In this document: piece after piece, positions 39,538 through 52,569 of the stretch
Layout of the letters: each line of letters opens with the position of its first letter
Numbering within the stretch: the first letter of the stretch is position 1
The notes under the pieces: model-generated
The model's input: the letters and a program-made list of their open reading frames with translations, nothing else
The model's database searches: none
Told to the model about the DNA's origin: nothing
Origin: Streptococcus mitis
Lineage (GTDB): Bacteria; Bacillota; Bacilli; Lactobacillales; Streptococcaceae
NCBI RefSeq assembly: GCF_005144795.1
Contig: NZ_SWFJ01000002.1
Location: forward strand, 124,001 to 188,000
Direction of reading: 5' to 3'
Length of the DNA: 64,000 bases
Position numbers and translations under genes: made by a program

Positions 39538-42005
39538 TATGCTTCACCTTCTATTTCGTTTTCTGTCCCAACTTCTTCTTTTTCTGACGCTGCTACCGTT
39601 GTAAAGGTCACAATTTTAGCATCCTGATCCAAGCGCATCACTTTAACTCCCATAGTTGAGCGCCCTGTTTGTGAAATATTGGCAACGTTGGTTCGAATCA
39701 TGACACCTGTATCAGTGATAATCATCAAATCTTCATCACCTTTAACAGTCAAAAGACCTGATAGAGGACCATTTTTCTCAGCTACATTAGCCGTCTTCAT
39801 CCCTTTACCACCACGACCTTTTGTTGGATATTCAGTCGCAACTGTGCGCTTACCATATCCTTTTTCTGTGATGATAAGAACCTCGTCCTGGTCTGTAATA
39901 ACACTAGCACCAACTACTGTATCTCCTTCACGAAGATTGACACCTTTCACACCCGTAGCGATACGACTCATGCCTCGAACAGCTGATTGATTAAAGCGAA
40001 CTGCATAACCAAGCTTGGTACCAATGATAATATCCGTATCTTCTTCCGTCAACAAGACATTAATCAACTCATCTTCATCTTTGAGGTTCAGTGCTTTAAG
40101 TCCATTTTGACGAATATTAGCAAATTCCTTGACGCTGGTTCTCTTCACAATACCATGACGGGTTGTGAAGAAAAGATAAGCATCATCACTGCGTTCAGAT
40201 TCAACATTGATGATGGTCTGAATACTTTCACCTTCATCCAATTTCAAAAGATTGACAATTGGCAATCCCTTGGCCGTACGGCCATACTCAGGAATTTCAT
40301 ATCCTTTCAGGCGATAGACACGACCTTTATTTGTGAAGAAGAGCAGGTGATCATGGGTGCTAGTTGACACTAACTCACGAACAAAATCATCATCCTTAAC
40401 ACCTGTTCCTTGAACACCACGCCCCCCACGTTTTTGAGCAGTGAATTCTCCTTGGTCCAAACGTTTAATGTAACCCTTGTTAGAAAGCGTAATTAAGACA
40501 TCCGATTCTTCAATCAAATCCTCATCTTCGAGGCTTAAGACTTCACCGACCATCAATTCAGTACGACGTTGGTCGCCAAACTTACGCTTAACTTCGTCTA
40601 ATTCATCTTTAATAATTTGAGAAACACGTTCCGGCTTAGCTAGAATATCTGCTAAATCCGCAATCAGAGCCAAGAGGTCATCATACTCAGACTGAATCTT
40701 ATCGCGTTCCAAACCTGTCAAACGACGAAGGCGCATATCAAGGATGGCTTGACTTTGACGTTCAGAAAGCTTAAACTTGCTCATCAACTCAGCTTGTGCT
40801 TCCGCATCCGTTTCACTAGCACGGATGATACGAATCACTTCGTCGATATGGTCTAGTGCGATTAAGAGACCTTCTAAGATATGAGCACGCGCTTCTGCTT
40901 TTTCCTTATCAAAACGAGTACGACGAACAACCACTTCTTTTTGGTGTTCGATATAAGCATCCAAAATCTGACGAAGGGACAAAATCTTCGGTACCCCATT
41001 TTGAATAGCCAACATATTAAAACCAAAGTTGGTTTGCATCTGGGTCATCTTGAAGAGGTTGTTGAGGATAACATTGGCTGAGGCATCACGCTTGACTTCA
41101 ATAACAAATCGAACACCTTCACGGTTTGACTCATCACGGACTGCTGTAATCCCCTCAATGCGTTTTTCCTGAACCAAACGAACAATATGCTCATGCACCT
41201 TTGTTTTGTTGACCATATATGGGAATTCTGTTACAACGATGCGCTCACGGCCAGTCTTAGTTTCTTCGATTTCAGTACGAGAACGAAGAACAATCGAACC
41301 TTTACCTGTTTCGTAAGCCTTATGGATACCTGATTTCCCCATGACGAGGGCACCAGTTGGAAAATCTGGCCCAGGCAAGACTTCCATCAAATCCTTAGTG
41401 GTCACTTCAGGATTGTCCATGACCAACTTCACTGCATCAATGGTTTCACCCAAGTTATGAGGTGGAATATTGGTTGCCATACCGACAGCGATACCAGTAG
41501 CTCCATTAACTAAAAGATTTGGAAAACGAGCTGGAAGGACTAAAGGTTCACGTTCATTGGCATCATAGTTATCAACGAAATCAACCGTATTTTTATTGAT
41601 ATCACGAAGCATCTCCAGAGCAATCTTGCTCATACGTGCCTCAGTGTAACGCTGGGCGGCAGCACCATCGCCATCCATGGAACCAAAGTTCCCATGGCCA
41701 TCTACAAGCATGTAACGGTAGCTCCACCATTGAGCCATACGAACCATGGCTTCATAGATAGAGGAATCCCCGTGTGGGTGATATTTACCCATGACATCCC
41801 CAGTAATACGAGCAGATTTTTTATGTGGTTTGTCTGGAGTAACACCCAATTCATTCATTCCATAGAGAATCCGACGGTGAACGGGTTTCAAGCCATCTCG
41901 AACATCAGGAAGAGCCCGCGCAACGATAACACTCATGGCGTAGTCGATAAAGCTTGTCTTCATCTCCTTTGTCAGATTGACATTCACTAAATTTCTATCC
42001 TGCAT
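39537..42005 (-). CDS. gyrA: DNA gyrase subunit A
   Basis: Breakage-reunion subunit of gyrase. The ATG at 42005 gives 822 residues starting [16 protein letters not shown]; a longer frame begins 15 bases upstream but the shorter one fits the family and has GAGG upstream. The catalytic tyrosine lies in [13 protein letters not shown] (about residue 120). The quinolone-determining residues are Ser81 and Glu85 ([12 protein letters not shown]), the susceptible state. Residue 114 is Gly, which I recall as Ser in pneumococcus. The C-terminal beta-pinwheel with GQRRTEL/GRGGKGM repeats is intact. Confidence 0.97.
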   Translation of the reverse strand: MQDRNLVNVNLTKEMKTSFIDYAMSVIVARALPDVRDGLKPVHRRILYGMNELGVTPDKPHKKSARITGDVMGKYHPHGDSSIYEAMVRMAQWWSYRYMLVDGHGNFGSMDGDGAAAQRYTEARMSKIALEMLRDINKNTVDFVDNYDANEREPLVLPARFPNLLVNGATGIAVGMATNIPPHNLGETIDAVKLVMDNPEVTTKDLMEVLPGPDFPTGALVMGKSGIHKAYETGKGSIVLRSRTEIEETKTGRERIVVTEFPYMVNKTKVHEHIVRLVQEKRIEGITAVRDESNREGVRFVIEVKRDASANVILNNLFKMTQMQTNFGFNMLAIQNGVPKILSLRQILDAYIEHQKEVVVRRTRFDKEKAEARAHILEGLLIALDHIDEVIRIIRASETDAEAQAELMSKFKLSERQSQAILDMRLRRLTGLERDKIQSEYDDLLALIADLADILAKPERVSQIIKDELDEVKRKFGDQRRTELMVGEVLSLEDEDLIEESDVLITLSNKGYIKRLDQGEFTAQKRGGRGVQGTGVKDDDFVRELVSTSTHDHLLFFTNKGRVYRLKGYEIPEYGRTAKGLPIVNLLKLDEGESIQTIINVESERSDDAYLFFTTRHGIVKRTSVKEFANIRQNGLKALNLKDEDELINVLLTEEDTDIIIGTKLGYAVRFNQSAVRGMSRIATGVKGVNLREGDTVVGASVITDQDEVLIITEKGYGKRTVATEYPTKGRGGKGMKTANVAEKNGPLSGLLTVKGDEDLMIITDTGVMIRTNVANISQTGRSTMGVKVMRLDQDAKIVTFTTVAASEKEEVGTENEIEGEA

Positions 42006-42038
42006 TAATAAATGCCTCATTTCACTATAATTAGGTAT

Positions 42039-42067
42039 ATTATACCATAATGTTCGCTATATTTCAG
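42039..42067 (-). promoter_or_regulatory. promoter of gyrA-srtA
   Basis: TGGTATAAT (42039-42047) is a full extended -10 on the minus strand, with a weak CTGAAA 17 bases upstream. It is divergent from the ldh promoter. Confidence 0.65.
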
Positions 42068-42079
42068 ATATCTAAATCG

Positions 42080-42093
42080 ATAAAACGTTTACA
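42080..42093. promoter_or_regulatory. cre-like site upstream of ldh
   Basis: ATAAAACGTTTACA matches TGWAARCGYTWNCW at 12 of 14 positions and starts 36 bases ahead of the ldh -35 (22 bases between). The centre would be near -64, suitable for CcpA activation. Confidence 0.45.
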
Positions 42094-42115
42094 TAAAGAA
42101 CTGCAAGGTATATCC

Positions 42116-43182
<1,067 letters not shown>

Positions 43183-43191
43183 TTGTAACTA

Positions 43192-43224
43192 GGTTCTCAT
43201 TTAATGAGAACCTTTTTTCTTTTC
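43192..43224 (+). terminator. intrinsic terminator of ldh
   Basis: GGTTCTCAT and ATGAGAACC form a perfect 9-bp stem with loop TTA, followed by TTTTTTCTTTT. Confidence 0.92.
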
Positions 43225-43265
43225 CCCTAAAGACTGAAACACTATTTTCCAAAAGATTCCTTACC

Positions 43266-43379
43266 TCACACCGTTTGGGTTGTGTTGGATACTCATATGC
43301 TAAAACAACGCCACAAATTTATACTCATATTACTAAACAAATGAAAACAACCGTTGCAGATGTCATGGAAAAGTATTAG
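43266..43379 (+). pseudogene. C-terminal remnant of a tyrosine recombinase (integrase)
   Basis: A 37-codon stretch ending in TAG reads HRLGCVGYSYAKTTPQIYTH, then ITKQMKTTVADVMEKY. This fits the final part of phage or ICE integrases, where LGHSSxxTTLxxYTH precedes the C-terminal tail; the tyrosine of IYTH would be the nucleophile. There is no start codon or upstream domain and the upstream bases change frame. It lies in the 240 bases between the ldh and HU terminators, so it is a scar of an element that has gone. Confidence 0.6.
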
Positions 43380-43410
43380 TCTTTACCTCAAAAATGCCCC
43401 AAAGCAAACA

Positions 43411-43457
43411 AAAAAGCCTATCGACCAAGCTAGAAAGCTTGATACAATAGGCTTTTT
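43411..43457. terminator. bidirectional terminator downstream of hup
   Basis: AAAAAGCCTAT and ATAGGCTTTTT pair, with a second inner hairpin CAAGCT/AGCTTG, so T-runs follow on both strands. It ends the HU transcript on minus. Confidence 0.85.
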
Positions 43458-43466
43458 AAAGTGTCA

Positions 43467-43742
43467 TTATTTAACAGCGTCTTTAAGAGCTTTACCAGCT
43501 TTGAATGCTGGAACTTTAGAAGCTGCAATTTTGATTTCTTTACCAGTTTGTGGGTTGCGACCTTTACGTGCAGCACGCTCACGAACTTCAAAGTTACCAA
43601 AACCGATCAATTGAACTTTTTCACCAGCTGCAAGGTACTCAGTTACTGCTGCGAATACAGCTTCAACTGCTGCTGCTGAATCTTTCTTAGTTAAATCTGT
43701 AGCTTCTGCTACTTTAGCGATCAAATCTTGTTTGTTTGCCAT
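43467..43742 (-). CDS. hup: histone-like DNA-binding protein HU
   Basis: A 91-residue nucleoid protein. It begins [20 protein letters not shown] and carries the DNA-binding arm [20 protein letters not shown] (about residues 46-65). In streptococci this single HU (hlpA) is essential. Gene and promoter are compact, with a strong ribosome-binding site GGAGG. Confidence 0.97.
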   Translation of the reverse strand: MANKQDLIAKVAEATDLTKKDSAAAVEAVFAAVTEYLAAGEKVQLIGFGNFEVRERAARKGRNPQTGKEIKIAASKVPAFKAGKALKDAVK

Positions 43743-43782
43743 GTTAAAAAATCCTCCAAATAATTTCTAATTAACAAATATA

Positions 43783-43811
43783 ATCATATCCTAAAAACGC
43801 CCGTAGGTCAA
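43783..43811 (-). promoter_or_regulatory. promoter of hup
   Basis: TTGACC (43806-43811), 17 bases, TATGAT (43783-43788) on the minus strand, about 40 bases before the start codon. Confidence 0.75.
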
Positions 43812-43849
43812 GTCAAAAACACTATTTTGAATGAATTTTCACTATTTTT

Positions 43850-44686
43850 TTAGGAAACATATCGTATTAAAATAGCCCATGCATTTTCTCCTGTATGAGT
43901 TTGAATAATAGAACCTGTTTCTAAAACTGATATCGGTTTTTCAACATATTTTTGCAATAAACTCTTCATTTCATTAGCCCACTCATTATTTCCTGCATAG
44001 GAAATCCCAATTTCAGCAACCGCTTTATGAGAAAGAGTTTCTACCAACTCGTCTAACCATTTTTTAAACGTTTTAGCACCGCGACCTTTAACAATAGGTT
44101 GCAATTCATGATCTTTCATCTGCATCACAACACGAATGTTCAAAAGGGAACTTAACAAACCTGTCACACGTCCGATACGTCCACCTTTCACTAAGTTTTC
44201 TAAAGTTGAAACCCCAATGTAAAGTTCTGTATCTTGTTTGATTTCTTCAACAGCAGCTACAATTGTTTCTAAATCTTTTCCTTCTTTAGCAAGTTTTGCG
44301 GCTTCAACAACCTGAAACTTCATAGCCTGATCGGTAAATGAGCTATCAATAACTGTCACATCCGCAGCAGATAAACTTGCACCTTGACGAGCAGCCTCAA
44401 CGGTTCCAGACAAGGCATGAGACATATGTATTGCAAGAATTTGACTACCATCTTTTCCTAACTCTTCAAAAACCTCAGCAAATACTCCTACTGGAGGTTG
44501 ACTCGTTTTAGGAAGATTCTTACTTTGTTGCATAAGATGAAGGAACTCACCCTCTTTCAAATCTGAGTCCGAATAAAGTACGCTATCAATCATAACCGAT
44601 AGGGGAACAACTGTAATATTAAGTTCTTTAACAACTTCTGGTTCGATAGTAACAGAAGAATCTGTTACAATTTTTACTTTTGTCAT
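43850..44686 (-). CDS. DegV-family fatty-acid-binding protein
   Basis: A 278-residue DegV protein. Family marks are [19 protein letters not shown] at the N-terminus, the conserved [11 protein letters not shown] and [11 protein letters not shown] segments, and [11 protein letters not shown]. Such proteins (FakB type) bind a fatty acid for the FakA kinase, feeding exogenous fatty acids into phospholipids. Which chain is bound cannot be told. It is divergent from the YitT gene. Confidence 0.88.
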   Translation of the reverse strand: MTKVKIVTDSSVTIEPEVVKELNITVVPLSVMIDSVLYSDSDLKEGEFLHLMQQSKNLPKTSQPPVGVFAEVFEELGKDGSQILAIHMSHALSGTVEAARQGASLSAADVTVIDSSFTDQAMKFQVVEAAKLAKEGKDLETIVAAVEEIKQDTELYIGVSTLENLVKGGRIGRVTGLLSSLLNIRVVMQMKDHELQPIVKGRGAKTFKKWLDELVETLSHKAVAEIGISYAGNNEWANEMKSLLQKYVEKPISVLETGSIIQTHTGENAWAILIRYVS

Positions 44687-44829
44687 ATAATCAATCTTTC
44701 TATTATACTAGATAGGAATTAGATTTTTCACTCTTATTATATCAAAAAATTATTAAAAAATCATAAGGGATCCAATGAAAAAGTTTGAAATTTTGGTATA
44801 ATCAATCTATAGAAAAGTGAGGGAAAATC

Positions 44830-45678
44830 ATGATTCGAAAAATACAGCCTATTATCACCATCATACTGGGTGCAGCTATTTATGCTTTTGGTCTTACCTA
44901 TTTTGTTGTTCCCCATCATCTCTTCGAGGGAGGAGCAACTGGTGTCACCCTAATTACATACTATCTCTTCAAGATTCCTGTCTCCTTGATGAATCTTTTA
45001 ATTAATATTCCCTTATTCATTTTGGCTTGGAAAATATTTGGTCCTAAAACACTCTATTCTAGCCTTCTAGGTACTTTTTCTCTATCTGTTTGGTTAGCGG
45101 TATTTGAACGTATTCCCTTACAGTTTGATTTACAAGGTGATTTGATAATCGTTTCCTTGGTTTCCGGTGTTCTGCTTGGAATCGGATTAGGAGTTATTTT
45201 CAATGCTGGTGGAACAACCGGTGGATCTGATATTGTTGCTCGTATTCTAAACAAATATACGAATATATCAATCGGAAAATTGCTTTTTGGGATTGACTTC
45301 TTTATCCTAATGTTAATTTTAATACTCTTCCAAGATCTTCGTCTAGTTACCTATACACTTTTGTTCGATTTTATCATCACACGTGTCATTGATTTTATTG
45401 GAGAAGGTGGCTACGCTGGAAAAGGCTTTATAATTATTACTCAGTATCCTGATAAATTAGCTAAAAAGATTAATGATGAACTCGGACGTGGGGTAACCTT
45501 TCTTTCTGGTCAAGGCTACTATAGTAAAAAAGATTTAAAAATCATCTATTGTATTGTTGGTCGTAATGAAATTGTAAAAATGAAAGATATGATTCATCAA
45601 GTTGATCCTCAAGCCTTTATAACTATTACTGAAGCTCACGAAATCCTTGGAGAAGGATTTACCTATATAAAAGAATAA
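44830..45678 (+). CDS. YitT-family membrane protein (DUF161/DUF2179)
   Basis: A 282-residue protein with five to six membrane segments in the first 190 residues, including GGATGVTLITYYLFKIPVS and NAGGTTGGSDIVARILNKYT, the paired glycine-rich repeats of the family. The C-terminal 90 residues are the cytoplasmic DUF2179 domain (GRGVTFLSGQGYYSKKDLKI). The transported substrate is unknown. A -10 TATAAT (44797-44802) lies upstream with GAGGG as ribosome-binding site. Confidence 0.85.
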   Translation: MIRKIQPIITIILGAAIYAFGLTYFVVPHHLFEGGATGVTLITYYLFKIPVSLMNLLINIPLFILAWKIFGPKTLYSSLLGTFSLSVWLAVFERIPLQFDLQGDLIIVSLVSGVLLGIGLGVIFNAGGTTGGSDIVARILNKYTNISIGKLLFGIDFFILMLILILFQDLRLVTYTLLFDFIITRVIDFIGEGGYAGKGFIIITQYPDKLAKKINDELGRGVTFLSGQGYYSKKDLKIIYCIVGRNEIVKMKDMIHQVDPQAFITITEAHEILGEGFTYIKE

Positions 45679-45680
45679 AG

Positions 45681-45706
45681 AAAAAGCTGGGAAGTTCCAG
45701 CTTTTT
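45681..45706. terminator. bidirectional terminator between YitT and permease genes
   Basis: AAAAAGCTGG and CCAGCTTTTT form a perfect 10-bp stem with loop GAAGTT; the A/T arms give T-tails in both directions, fitting two convergent genes. Confidence 0.9.
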
Positions 45707-45708
45707 CT

Positions 45709-47100
45709 CTATTCAGAAAGTGTAGAATGACGATAGCCATAAGTAAAGTAAATCACAAGTCCAACTACAAGAGCAATGCCAAACGCAATCCATGTTTCTA
45801 TACTATATTGAAGCATAAAGGAAACACAGATTAGAATAGATAAAATCGGTAACAAGGGAACTAGGGGAGTTTTGAATTCCCCTTCTTTAGGCATTCCCTT
45901 ATCCTTTCTAAGCTTTATAATTCCATAAGCCAGTAAGATAAGATAAGCAAGCGTACAAATATTTAAAAAGGCTGCAATACTAGCCAGTGGAAACACTCCT
46001 GCTGCAATTGCAGAAGCAACTCCAGTTAAGATGGTCGCATTTTTAGGGACACGACTTGTTTTGCTTAATTGCTTAAAACTTCGAGGTAAAAGACCATCAC
46101 GTGCTAAACTGTAAATCATACGCGATAAGGCATAAGTCATAGAAATACACACTGTTATTAGGGTCAAAATGGCCACTAATGACACATAATTAGCTGCCCA
46201 ACCAATTCCTATACTTCGCAATGAAAATGCGACAGCATCGTCCACATTGAGTTTGCTGTAGTGAACAATCCCTGTCAATACTAATGTAACCAAAGCATAG
46301 AGAATCGTTACGATTGTCAATGACAAAACAATACCTCGTGGAACATTTTTTTGTGGGTTTTGAATTTCATCAACAGCCATAGAAATAGATTCAAATCCTA
46401 GGAAACCAAAGAACATCAAAGATGCTCCTGCCATTATTCCAGTACTTCCACCATAAATTTGACCAAAACCAAAGGGAGCAAAGTTGGACCAATTTTCTGG
46501 TTTAATATACCAGATACCAACTAGAATAAACAAAGCGAGAGCAGAGAATTTCAAGACGACTAGAAGCGAATTAAAACGCAAGGCTGCCTTGGAATTTAAT
46601 AAAACTAAACCGGTTACCAGTGTCAATACCAAAATAGGTAAAAGGTCTATATAGGTACCCTGCTCAGGGTTAAAGGTCCCATTCAAGGCTTGAGGCATTG
46701 AAATACTATAGTTACTGAGCAAGCCTTTAAAATAAGCTGCCCAGCCAGAGGCCACACCAGAAACTGCTGTCATGAATTCCATGATGGTCAACCAACCAGC
46801 AATCCAAGCTGGTAATTCACCCAAAATTGCATACAAATAACTATAAGCACCACCAGTTGCAGGAACACGAGAGGCAAACTCTGCGAAAAAGAGGGCGGAT
46901 AAAGAAACACAAAGGGCAGAAATCACTATGGATACAACCAGTGACGGACCAGCAAGCGTTGCTGCTGCGGTTCCTGTAATGGTAAAAATCCCAGTTCCTA
47001 CCATGGCACCGATTCCTAATAAAATTAAATCCCATACTTTTAAATGCCGGTGCATTTCAGTACGTCCCAAACTAACATCTTTAGTTCTAAAAATATTCAT
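45709..47100 (-). CDS. APC-family amino acid permease
   Basis: A 463-residue transporter with about 12 membrane segments. The cation/amino-acid symporter pattern is seen in LILLGIGAMVGTGIFTITG (about residues 25-43), the unwound first helix that binds the substrate, and in FFAEFASRVPATGGAYSYLY. It resembles YfnA/CAT-type permeases for cationic or branched amino acids. The C-terminus is a short cytoplasmic tail. A CodY-like site across its promoter suggests nutrient control. Confidence 0.88.
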   Translation of the reverse strand: MNIFRTKDVSLGRTEMHRHLKVWDLILLGIGAMVGTGIFTITGTAAATLAGPSLVVSIVISALCVSLSALFFAEFASRVPATGGAYSYLYAILGELPAWIAGWLTIMEFMTAVSGVASGWAAYFKGLLSNYSISMPQALNGTFNPEQGTYIDLLPILVLTLVTGLVLLNSKAALRFNSLLVVLKFSALALFILVGIWYIKPENWSNFAPFGFGQIYGGSTGIMAGASLMFFGFLGFESISMAVDEIQNPQKNVPRGIVLSLTIVTILYALVTLVLTGIVHYSKLNVDDAVAFSLRSIGIGWAANYVSLVAILTLITVCISMTYALSRMIYSLARDGLLPRSFKQLSKTSRVPKNATILTGVASAIAAGVFPLASIAAFLNICTLAYLILLAYGIIKLRKDKGMPKEGEFKTPLVPLLPILSILICVSFMLQYSIETWIAFGIALVVGLVIYFTYGYRHSTLSE

Positions 47101-47129
47101 ACTTCATCTCCATTAAATATGATTGTTTT

Positions 47130-47162
47130 ATTTTATCATATAAAAGGAATTTTGTGAATATT
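47130..47162 (-). promoter_or_regulatory. promoter of the permease with a CodY-like site
   Basis: TTCACA (47153-47158), 17 bases, TAAAAT (47130-47135) with a preceding TGA on the minus strand. The bases 47148-47162, AATTTTGTGAATATT, match the CodY-box at 13 of 15 positions and cover the -35. Confidence 0.5.
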
Positions 47163-47174
47163 TATAAGATGATT

Positions 47175-47216
47175 TTTCAAAAAAATCTGAACAGAAATAA
47201 ATTCTGCTCAGATTTT
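47175..47216 (-). terminator. intrinsic terminator of the suf operon
   Basis: AAAATCTGAGCAGAA and TTCTGTTCAGATTTT pair over 15 bp with one wobble; TTTGAAAAA follows on the minus strand, nine bases after the sufB stop. Confidence 0.88.
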
Positions 47217-47224
47217 ACATATTC

Positions 47225-48637
47225 TTACCCAACTGATCCTTCCATTTCATAGCTAATCAAACGGTTCAGCTCAACAGCATATTCCATTGGAAGCTCTTTT
47301 GTAAATGGTTCTACAAATCCCATAACAATCATCTCAGTTGCTTCAGATTCTGACAATCCACGGCTCATGAGGTAATAGAGTTGCTCTTCTGAAATCTTAG
47401 ATACCTTAGCTTCGTGTTCCAAAGCGACTTGTGAGTTGTGGATTTCATTAAACGGAATAGTATCTGATGCTGATAAGTCATCCATGATAATGGTATCACA
47501 TTCGATGTGAGAGACAGATTTCTTAGAGTTTTTATTAAAGGTTACTTGTCCACGATAGTCAACCTTTCCTCCACCTTTAGCGATGGATTTAGACACAATA
47601 GACGAGCTTGTATGTGGAGCGTTGTGGATCATCTTAGCTCCAGTATCCTGGTGTTGCCCTGCATTGGCAAAGGCAATAGAAAGCATGGTACCACGCGCCC
47701 CTTCTCCATCAAGGTAAACAGATGGGTATTTCATAGTTGTTTTGGCACCCAAGTTTCCATCAATCCACTCAACCGTCGCATCTTTCAAGGCTTTAGCACG
47801 TTTCGTTACCAAGTTATAGACGTTATCAGACCAGTTTTGGATAGTCGTATAACGCATATAAGCTCCATCCAAGGCAAAGATTTCTACAATGGCCGCATGC
47901 AAGCTGTTACTTGAATAAGTTGGCGCTGTACATCCTTCTACATAATGGACACTTGCTCCTTCATCAACGATAATCAAGGTACGTTCAAACTGACCAGTAT
48001 TTTCGTTATTGATACGGAAGTAAGTTTGAAGTGGAATATCCACTTTCACACCTTTTGGTACATAGATAAAGGTTCCACCTGACCAGACTGCCGAGTTGAG
48101 GGCAGCCAATTTGTTATCTGTTGGCGGTACCAACTTAGCAAAGTATTGTTTAAACAAGTCTGGGTATTCCTTGAGGGCAGAATCTGTATCTGTAAAGATA
48201 ATCCCCAATTTCTGGAACTCTTCCTTCATGTTGTGGTAAACCACTTCTGACTCGTACTGGGCAGAGGCACCAGCTAGATAAGCACGCTCAGCTTCAGGAA
48301 TCCCAATACGTTCAAAGGTTTCTTTAATCTTTTCAGGAACTTCGTCCCATGAACGGGCTGGTTTATCAGATGGTTTTTGATAATAAATCAGGTCATCAAA
48401 ATCAATCTCTGACAAATCTGCTCCCCAAGTTTGCATGGGCATTTTTTTGAAGGTTTCATAAGACTTCAAACGGAATTCTAGCATCCACTCAGGTTCTCCC
48501 TTAGCAGCTGATAGTTCACGAATGACATCTTCATTCAATCCTTTTCCTGTCGATAGGACAGGCTCTACATCATCATGGAAACCAAATTTATATTCACCAA
48601 GATCAATTGGTTTTGGTTCTACTCTTTCTTCAGCCAT
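47225..48637 (-). CDS. sufB: Fe-S cluster assembly scaffold SufB
   Basis: Core scaffold of the SufBCD complex on which [4Fe-4S] clusters are built. The 470-residue protein begins [20 protein letters not shown] from the ATG at 48637 (AAAGGAT upstream); longer frames exist but the family start is here. The beta-helix core and the cluster-related region [20 protein letters not shown] are visible, with a conserved SRGL motif near the end. Last gene of sufCDSUB. Confidence 0.97.
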   Translation of the reverse strand: MAEERVEPKPIDLGEYKFGFHDDVEPVLSTGKGLNEDVIRELSAAKGEPEWMLEFRLKSYETFKKMPMQTWGADLSEIDFDDLIYYQKPSDKPARSWDEVPEKIKETFERIGIPEAERAYLAGASAQYESEVVYHNMKEEFQKLGIIFTDTDSALKEYPDLFKQYFAKLVPPTDNKLAALNSAVWSGGTFIYVPKGVKVDIPLQTYFRINNENTGQFERTLIIVDEGASVHYVEGCTAPTYSSNSLHAAIVEIFALDGAYMRYTTIQNWSDNVYNLVTKRAKALKDATVEWIDGNLGAKTTMKYPSVYLDGEGARGTMLSIAFANAGQHQDTGAKMIHNAPHTSSSIVSKSIAKGGGKVDYRGQVTFNKNSKKSVSHIECDTIIMDDLSASDTIPFNEIHNSQVALEHEAKVSKISEEQLYYLMSRGLSESEATEMIVMGFVEPFTKELPMEYAVELNRLISYEMEGSVG

Positions 48638-48694
48638 AATATCCTTTCTTTCATTCTTCATTTCTACTGATTCATAAGACAAAAGAAACTTGCC

Positions 48695-50351
<1,657 letters not shown>

Positions 50352-50358
50352 CTACCCC

Positions 50359-51621
50359 TTAGCGTTTTGACAATTTTTCTTCGATAGTCGCAATCATTTC
50401 ATCACGAACTTCCTTGACTGGAATCTCAACGATAACGGAGCCAAGGAAACCACGGACAACCAAACGTTCTGCAGTTGCCTTATCTAAACCACGGCTCATG
50501 AGGTAGTACATGTCTTCTGGATCTACCTGACCGATAGAAGCTGCGTGTCCTGCAGTTACGTCATTTTCATCAATCAAAAGAATTGGGTTAGCATCTGAAC
50601 GAGCCTGGTCTGAAAGCATAAGAACACGGCTCTCTTGTTGCGCATCAGCTCCCTTGGCACCCTTGATGATGTGGCCAATACCATTGAAGGTCAAAGTTGC
50701 TTTCTCAAGAATAACACCATGTTGTAGGATATTTCCGATTGAGTTGCAACCATAGTTAGTTACTCGGGTGTCAATCCCTTGTACCTGACGGCCACTTGAA
50801 AGAGCTACGACTTTCAGATCCGCATGGCTACCGTTACCAATCAAGTCACTATCAAAGTCAGCAACGACATTCCCTTCGTTCATGACACCGATAGCCCAGT
50901 CAATACTTGCATCGTTGCCTAATTTACCACGACGGCTAATGTAGGCAGTGACATTCTCACCAAGACGGTCAATCGCCGCAAACTTCACTTGCGCACCAGA
51001 ACGTGCAATCACTTCTACTGTAATATTAGCAGTTGCTTTGGCACTTCCTTCACCGCGTGACTCTAAACGCTCCAGATAACTAATCTTAGAATTTTTACCA
51101 GCGATGATAAGAATATGTTTGTTAAACGGCACATCACTATCACTATCTTGATAGAAAATTCCTTCGATTGGTTCTTTAATCTCAACATTATCAGGAATGT
51201 AGAGAACAGCACCACTGTTGAAATAAGCTGTATGGTAGGCTGCCAACTTGTCATCGTCATACTTAACAGATGACATGAAGAATTCCTCAATAAGCTCTGG
51301 AATTTCTTCTAAAGCTGAGTGGAAGTCTGTAAAGACGACACCCTGTTCAGCTAACTCAACTGGAGTTTGCTCAAAAACAGTCTGAGTTCCTACTTGCACC
51401 AACTTCAAGTGATTATCTATAGCTGTGAAATCTGGAACATTTGCTGATGGCTCACTTTCTGTAATCGTTCCATCACCCAGATTCCAACGGTGGAATTTGA
51501 CACGCTCAATAACTGGTAATTCTAAACTCTCAATCTTATCAAAAGCTTTTTGACGGAGGTCAGCCAACCAGCTTGGTTCAGCGTGCATTTCTGAAAAAAG
51601 TTTAATATTTTCTTTAGTCAT
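50359..51621 (-). CDS. sufD: Fe-S cluster assembly protein SufD
   Basis: Partner of SufB in the SufBC2D complex. The 420-residue protein has the right-handed beta-helix core with GNILQHGVILEKATLTFNGI and the shared C-terminal SufB/SufD motif DVTAGHAASIGQVDPEDMYY followed by LMSRGLDKATAERLVVRGFL. Lies between sufC and sufS. Confidence 0.95.
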   Translation of the reverse strand: MTKENIKLFSEMHAEPSWLADLRQKAFDKIESLELPVIERVKFHRWNLGDGTITESEPSANVPDFTAIDNHLKLVQVGTQTVFEQTPVELAEQGVVFTDFHSALEEIPELIEEFFMSSVKYDDDKLAAYHTAYFNSGAVLYIPDNVEIKEPIEGIFYQDSDSDVPFNKHILIIAGKNSKISYLERLESRGEGSAKATANITVEVIARSGAQVKFAAIDRLGENVTAYISRRGKLGNDASIDWAIGVMNEGNVVADFDSDLIGNGSHADLKVVALSSGRQVQGIDTRVTNYGCNSIGNILQHGVILEKATLTFNGIGHIIKGAKGADAQQESRVLMLSDQARSDANPILLIDENDVTAGHAASIGQVDPEDMYYLMSRGLDKATAERLVVRGFLGSVIVEIPVKEVRDEMIATIEEKLSKR

Positions 51622-51648
51622 TTACTTCTCCTAAAAGATACGAGGGAA

Positions 51649-52419
51649 TTACAATTCTTCCTTGTAGTCGTAGCCAAGTTCTTCAGCTAGTTTTGCGTAT
51701 CCTTCACGTTCCAAACGCGCAGCCAATTCTGGACCACCTGAAAGGACAACACGACCTTCCATCATGACGTGTACCACATCAGGTGTGATGTAGTTCAAAA
51801 GACGTTGGTAGTGAGTGATAATCATAGCACCAAAGCCTTCACCACGCATAGCATTAACACCTTTAGAAACAACTTTAAGAGCATCAATATCAAGACCAGA
51901 GTCAATCTCATCCAAAAGTGCAAATGTTGGCTCCAACATCAAAAGTTGAAGAATCTCATTACGTTTTTTCTCACCACCAGAGAAACCTTCGTTGAGGTAA
52001 CGCTCAGCCATTTCTTCTTTCATGTTGAGCAATTCCATCTTCTCGTCCAATTTAGTGATAAACTCACGAACTGAAATCTTCTCATCATCTTCTTTACCAG
52101 CATTCATAGCTGCACGAAGAAACTCAGCGTTAGTAATACCAGGAATTTCTGATGGGTATTGCATAGCAAGGAAAAGTCCCATACGCGCACGCTCGTCAAC
52201 TTCCAATTCAAGGATGTTTACGCCGTCAAACAAGACTTCACCTTTGGTCACTTCATAGTTTGGATTTCCCATGATAGCGGCAGAAAGAGTTGATTTACCA
52301 GTACCATTTGGTCCCATGATAGCGGCAATTTCTCCTGTTTTCAGGGTCAGGTTAACCCCTTTTAAAATTTCTTTTCCTTCAATCTCAACGTGAAGATCTT
52401 TGATCTCTAATACTGACAT
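51649..52419 (-). CDS. sufC: Fe-S assembly ATPase SufC
   Basis: ABC-type ATPase that drives SufBCD. The 256-residue protein begins MSVLEIKDLHVEIEGKEILK from the ATG at 52419 (AAAGGAAC upstream); longer frames are not supported. Walker A is GPNGTGKST (about 35-43), the signature FSGGEKKRNEI and Walker B LLDEIDSGLD. First gene of the operon. Confidence 0.96.
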   Translation of the reverse strand: MSVLEIKDLHVEIEGKEILKGVNLTLKTGEIAAIMGPNGTGKSTLSAAIMGNPNYEVTKGEVLFDGVNILELEVDERARMGLFLAMQYPSEIPGITNAEFLRAAMNAGKEDDEKISVREFITKLDEKMELLNMKEEMAERYLNEGFSGGEKKRNEILQLLMLEPTFALLDEIDSGLDIDALKVVSKGVNAMRGEGFGAMIITHYQRLLNYITPDVVHVMMEGRVVLSGGPELAARLEREGYAKLAEELGYDYKEEL

Positions 52420-52517
52420 GATAGTTCCTTTCTTTTTCAAAGCCTTTACAGTTCTTACTGGAAACATACTTGATTTCCCTAGAAAATACGGTAAAAGGTC
52501 AATAAATATACTTTTAT

Positions 52518-52526
52518 AGTATAACA
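52518..52526 (-). promoter_or_regulatory. candidate promoter of the suf operon
   Basis: TGTTATACT on the minus strand is an extended -10, about 98 bases before sufC; the usual -35 position falls in the preceding terminator and is not a good match. The leader between carries no obvious ribosome-binding frame. Confidence 0.45.
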
Positions 52527-52547
52527 AAAAAAAGCCTAAAAGGCTTT
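52525..52547 (-). terminator. intrinsic terminator of the small DUF3272-type gene
   Basis: AAAGCCT and AGGCTTT form a 7-bp stem with loop TTT and a following run of T on the minus strand. Confidence 0.85.
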
Positions 52548-52569
52548 GATTTTGTCTAGAAGCTGAGGA

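Noticed and set aside
52420-52527. A longer SufC starting at 52527
   Set aside because: The added residues are unlike SufC, have no ribosome-binding site and cover the promoter region; the ATG at 52419 has a good one.
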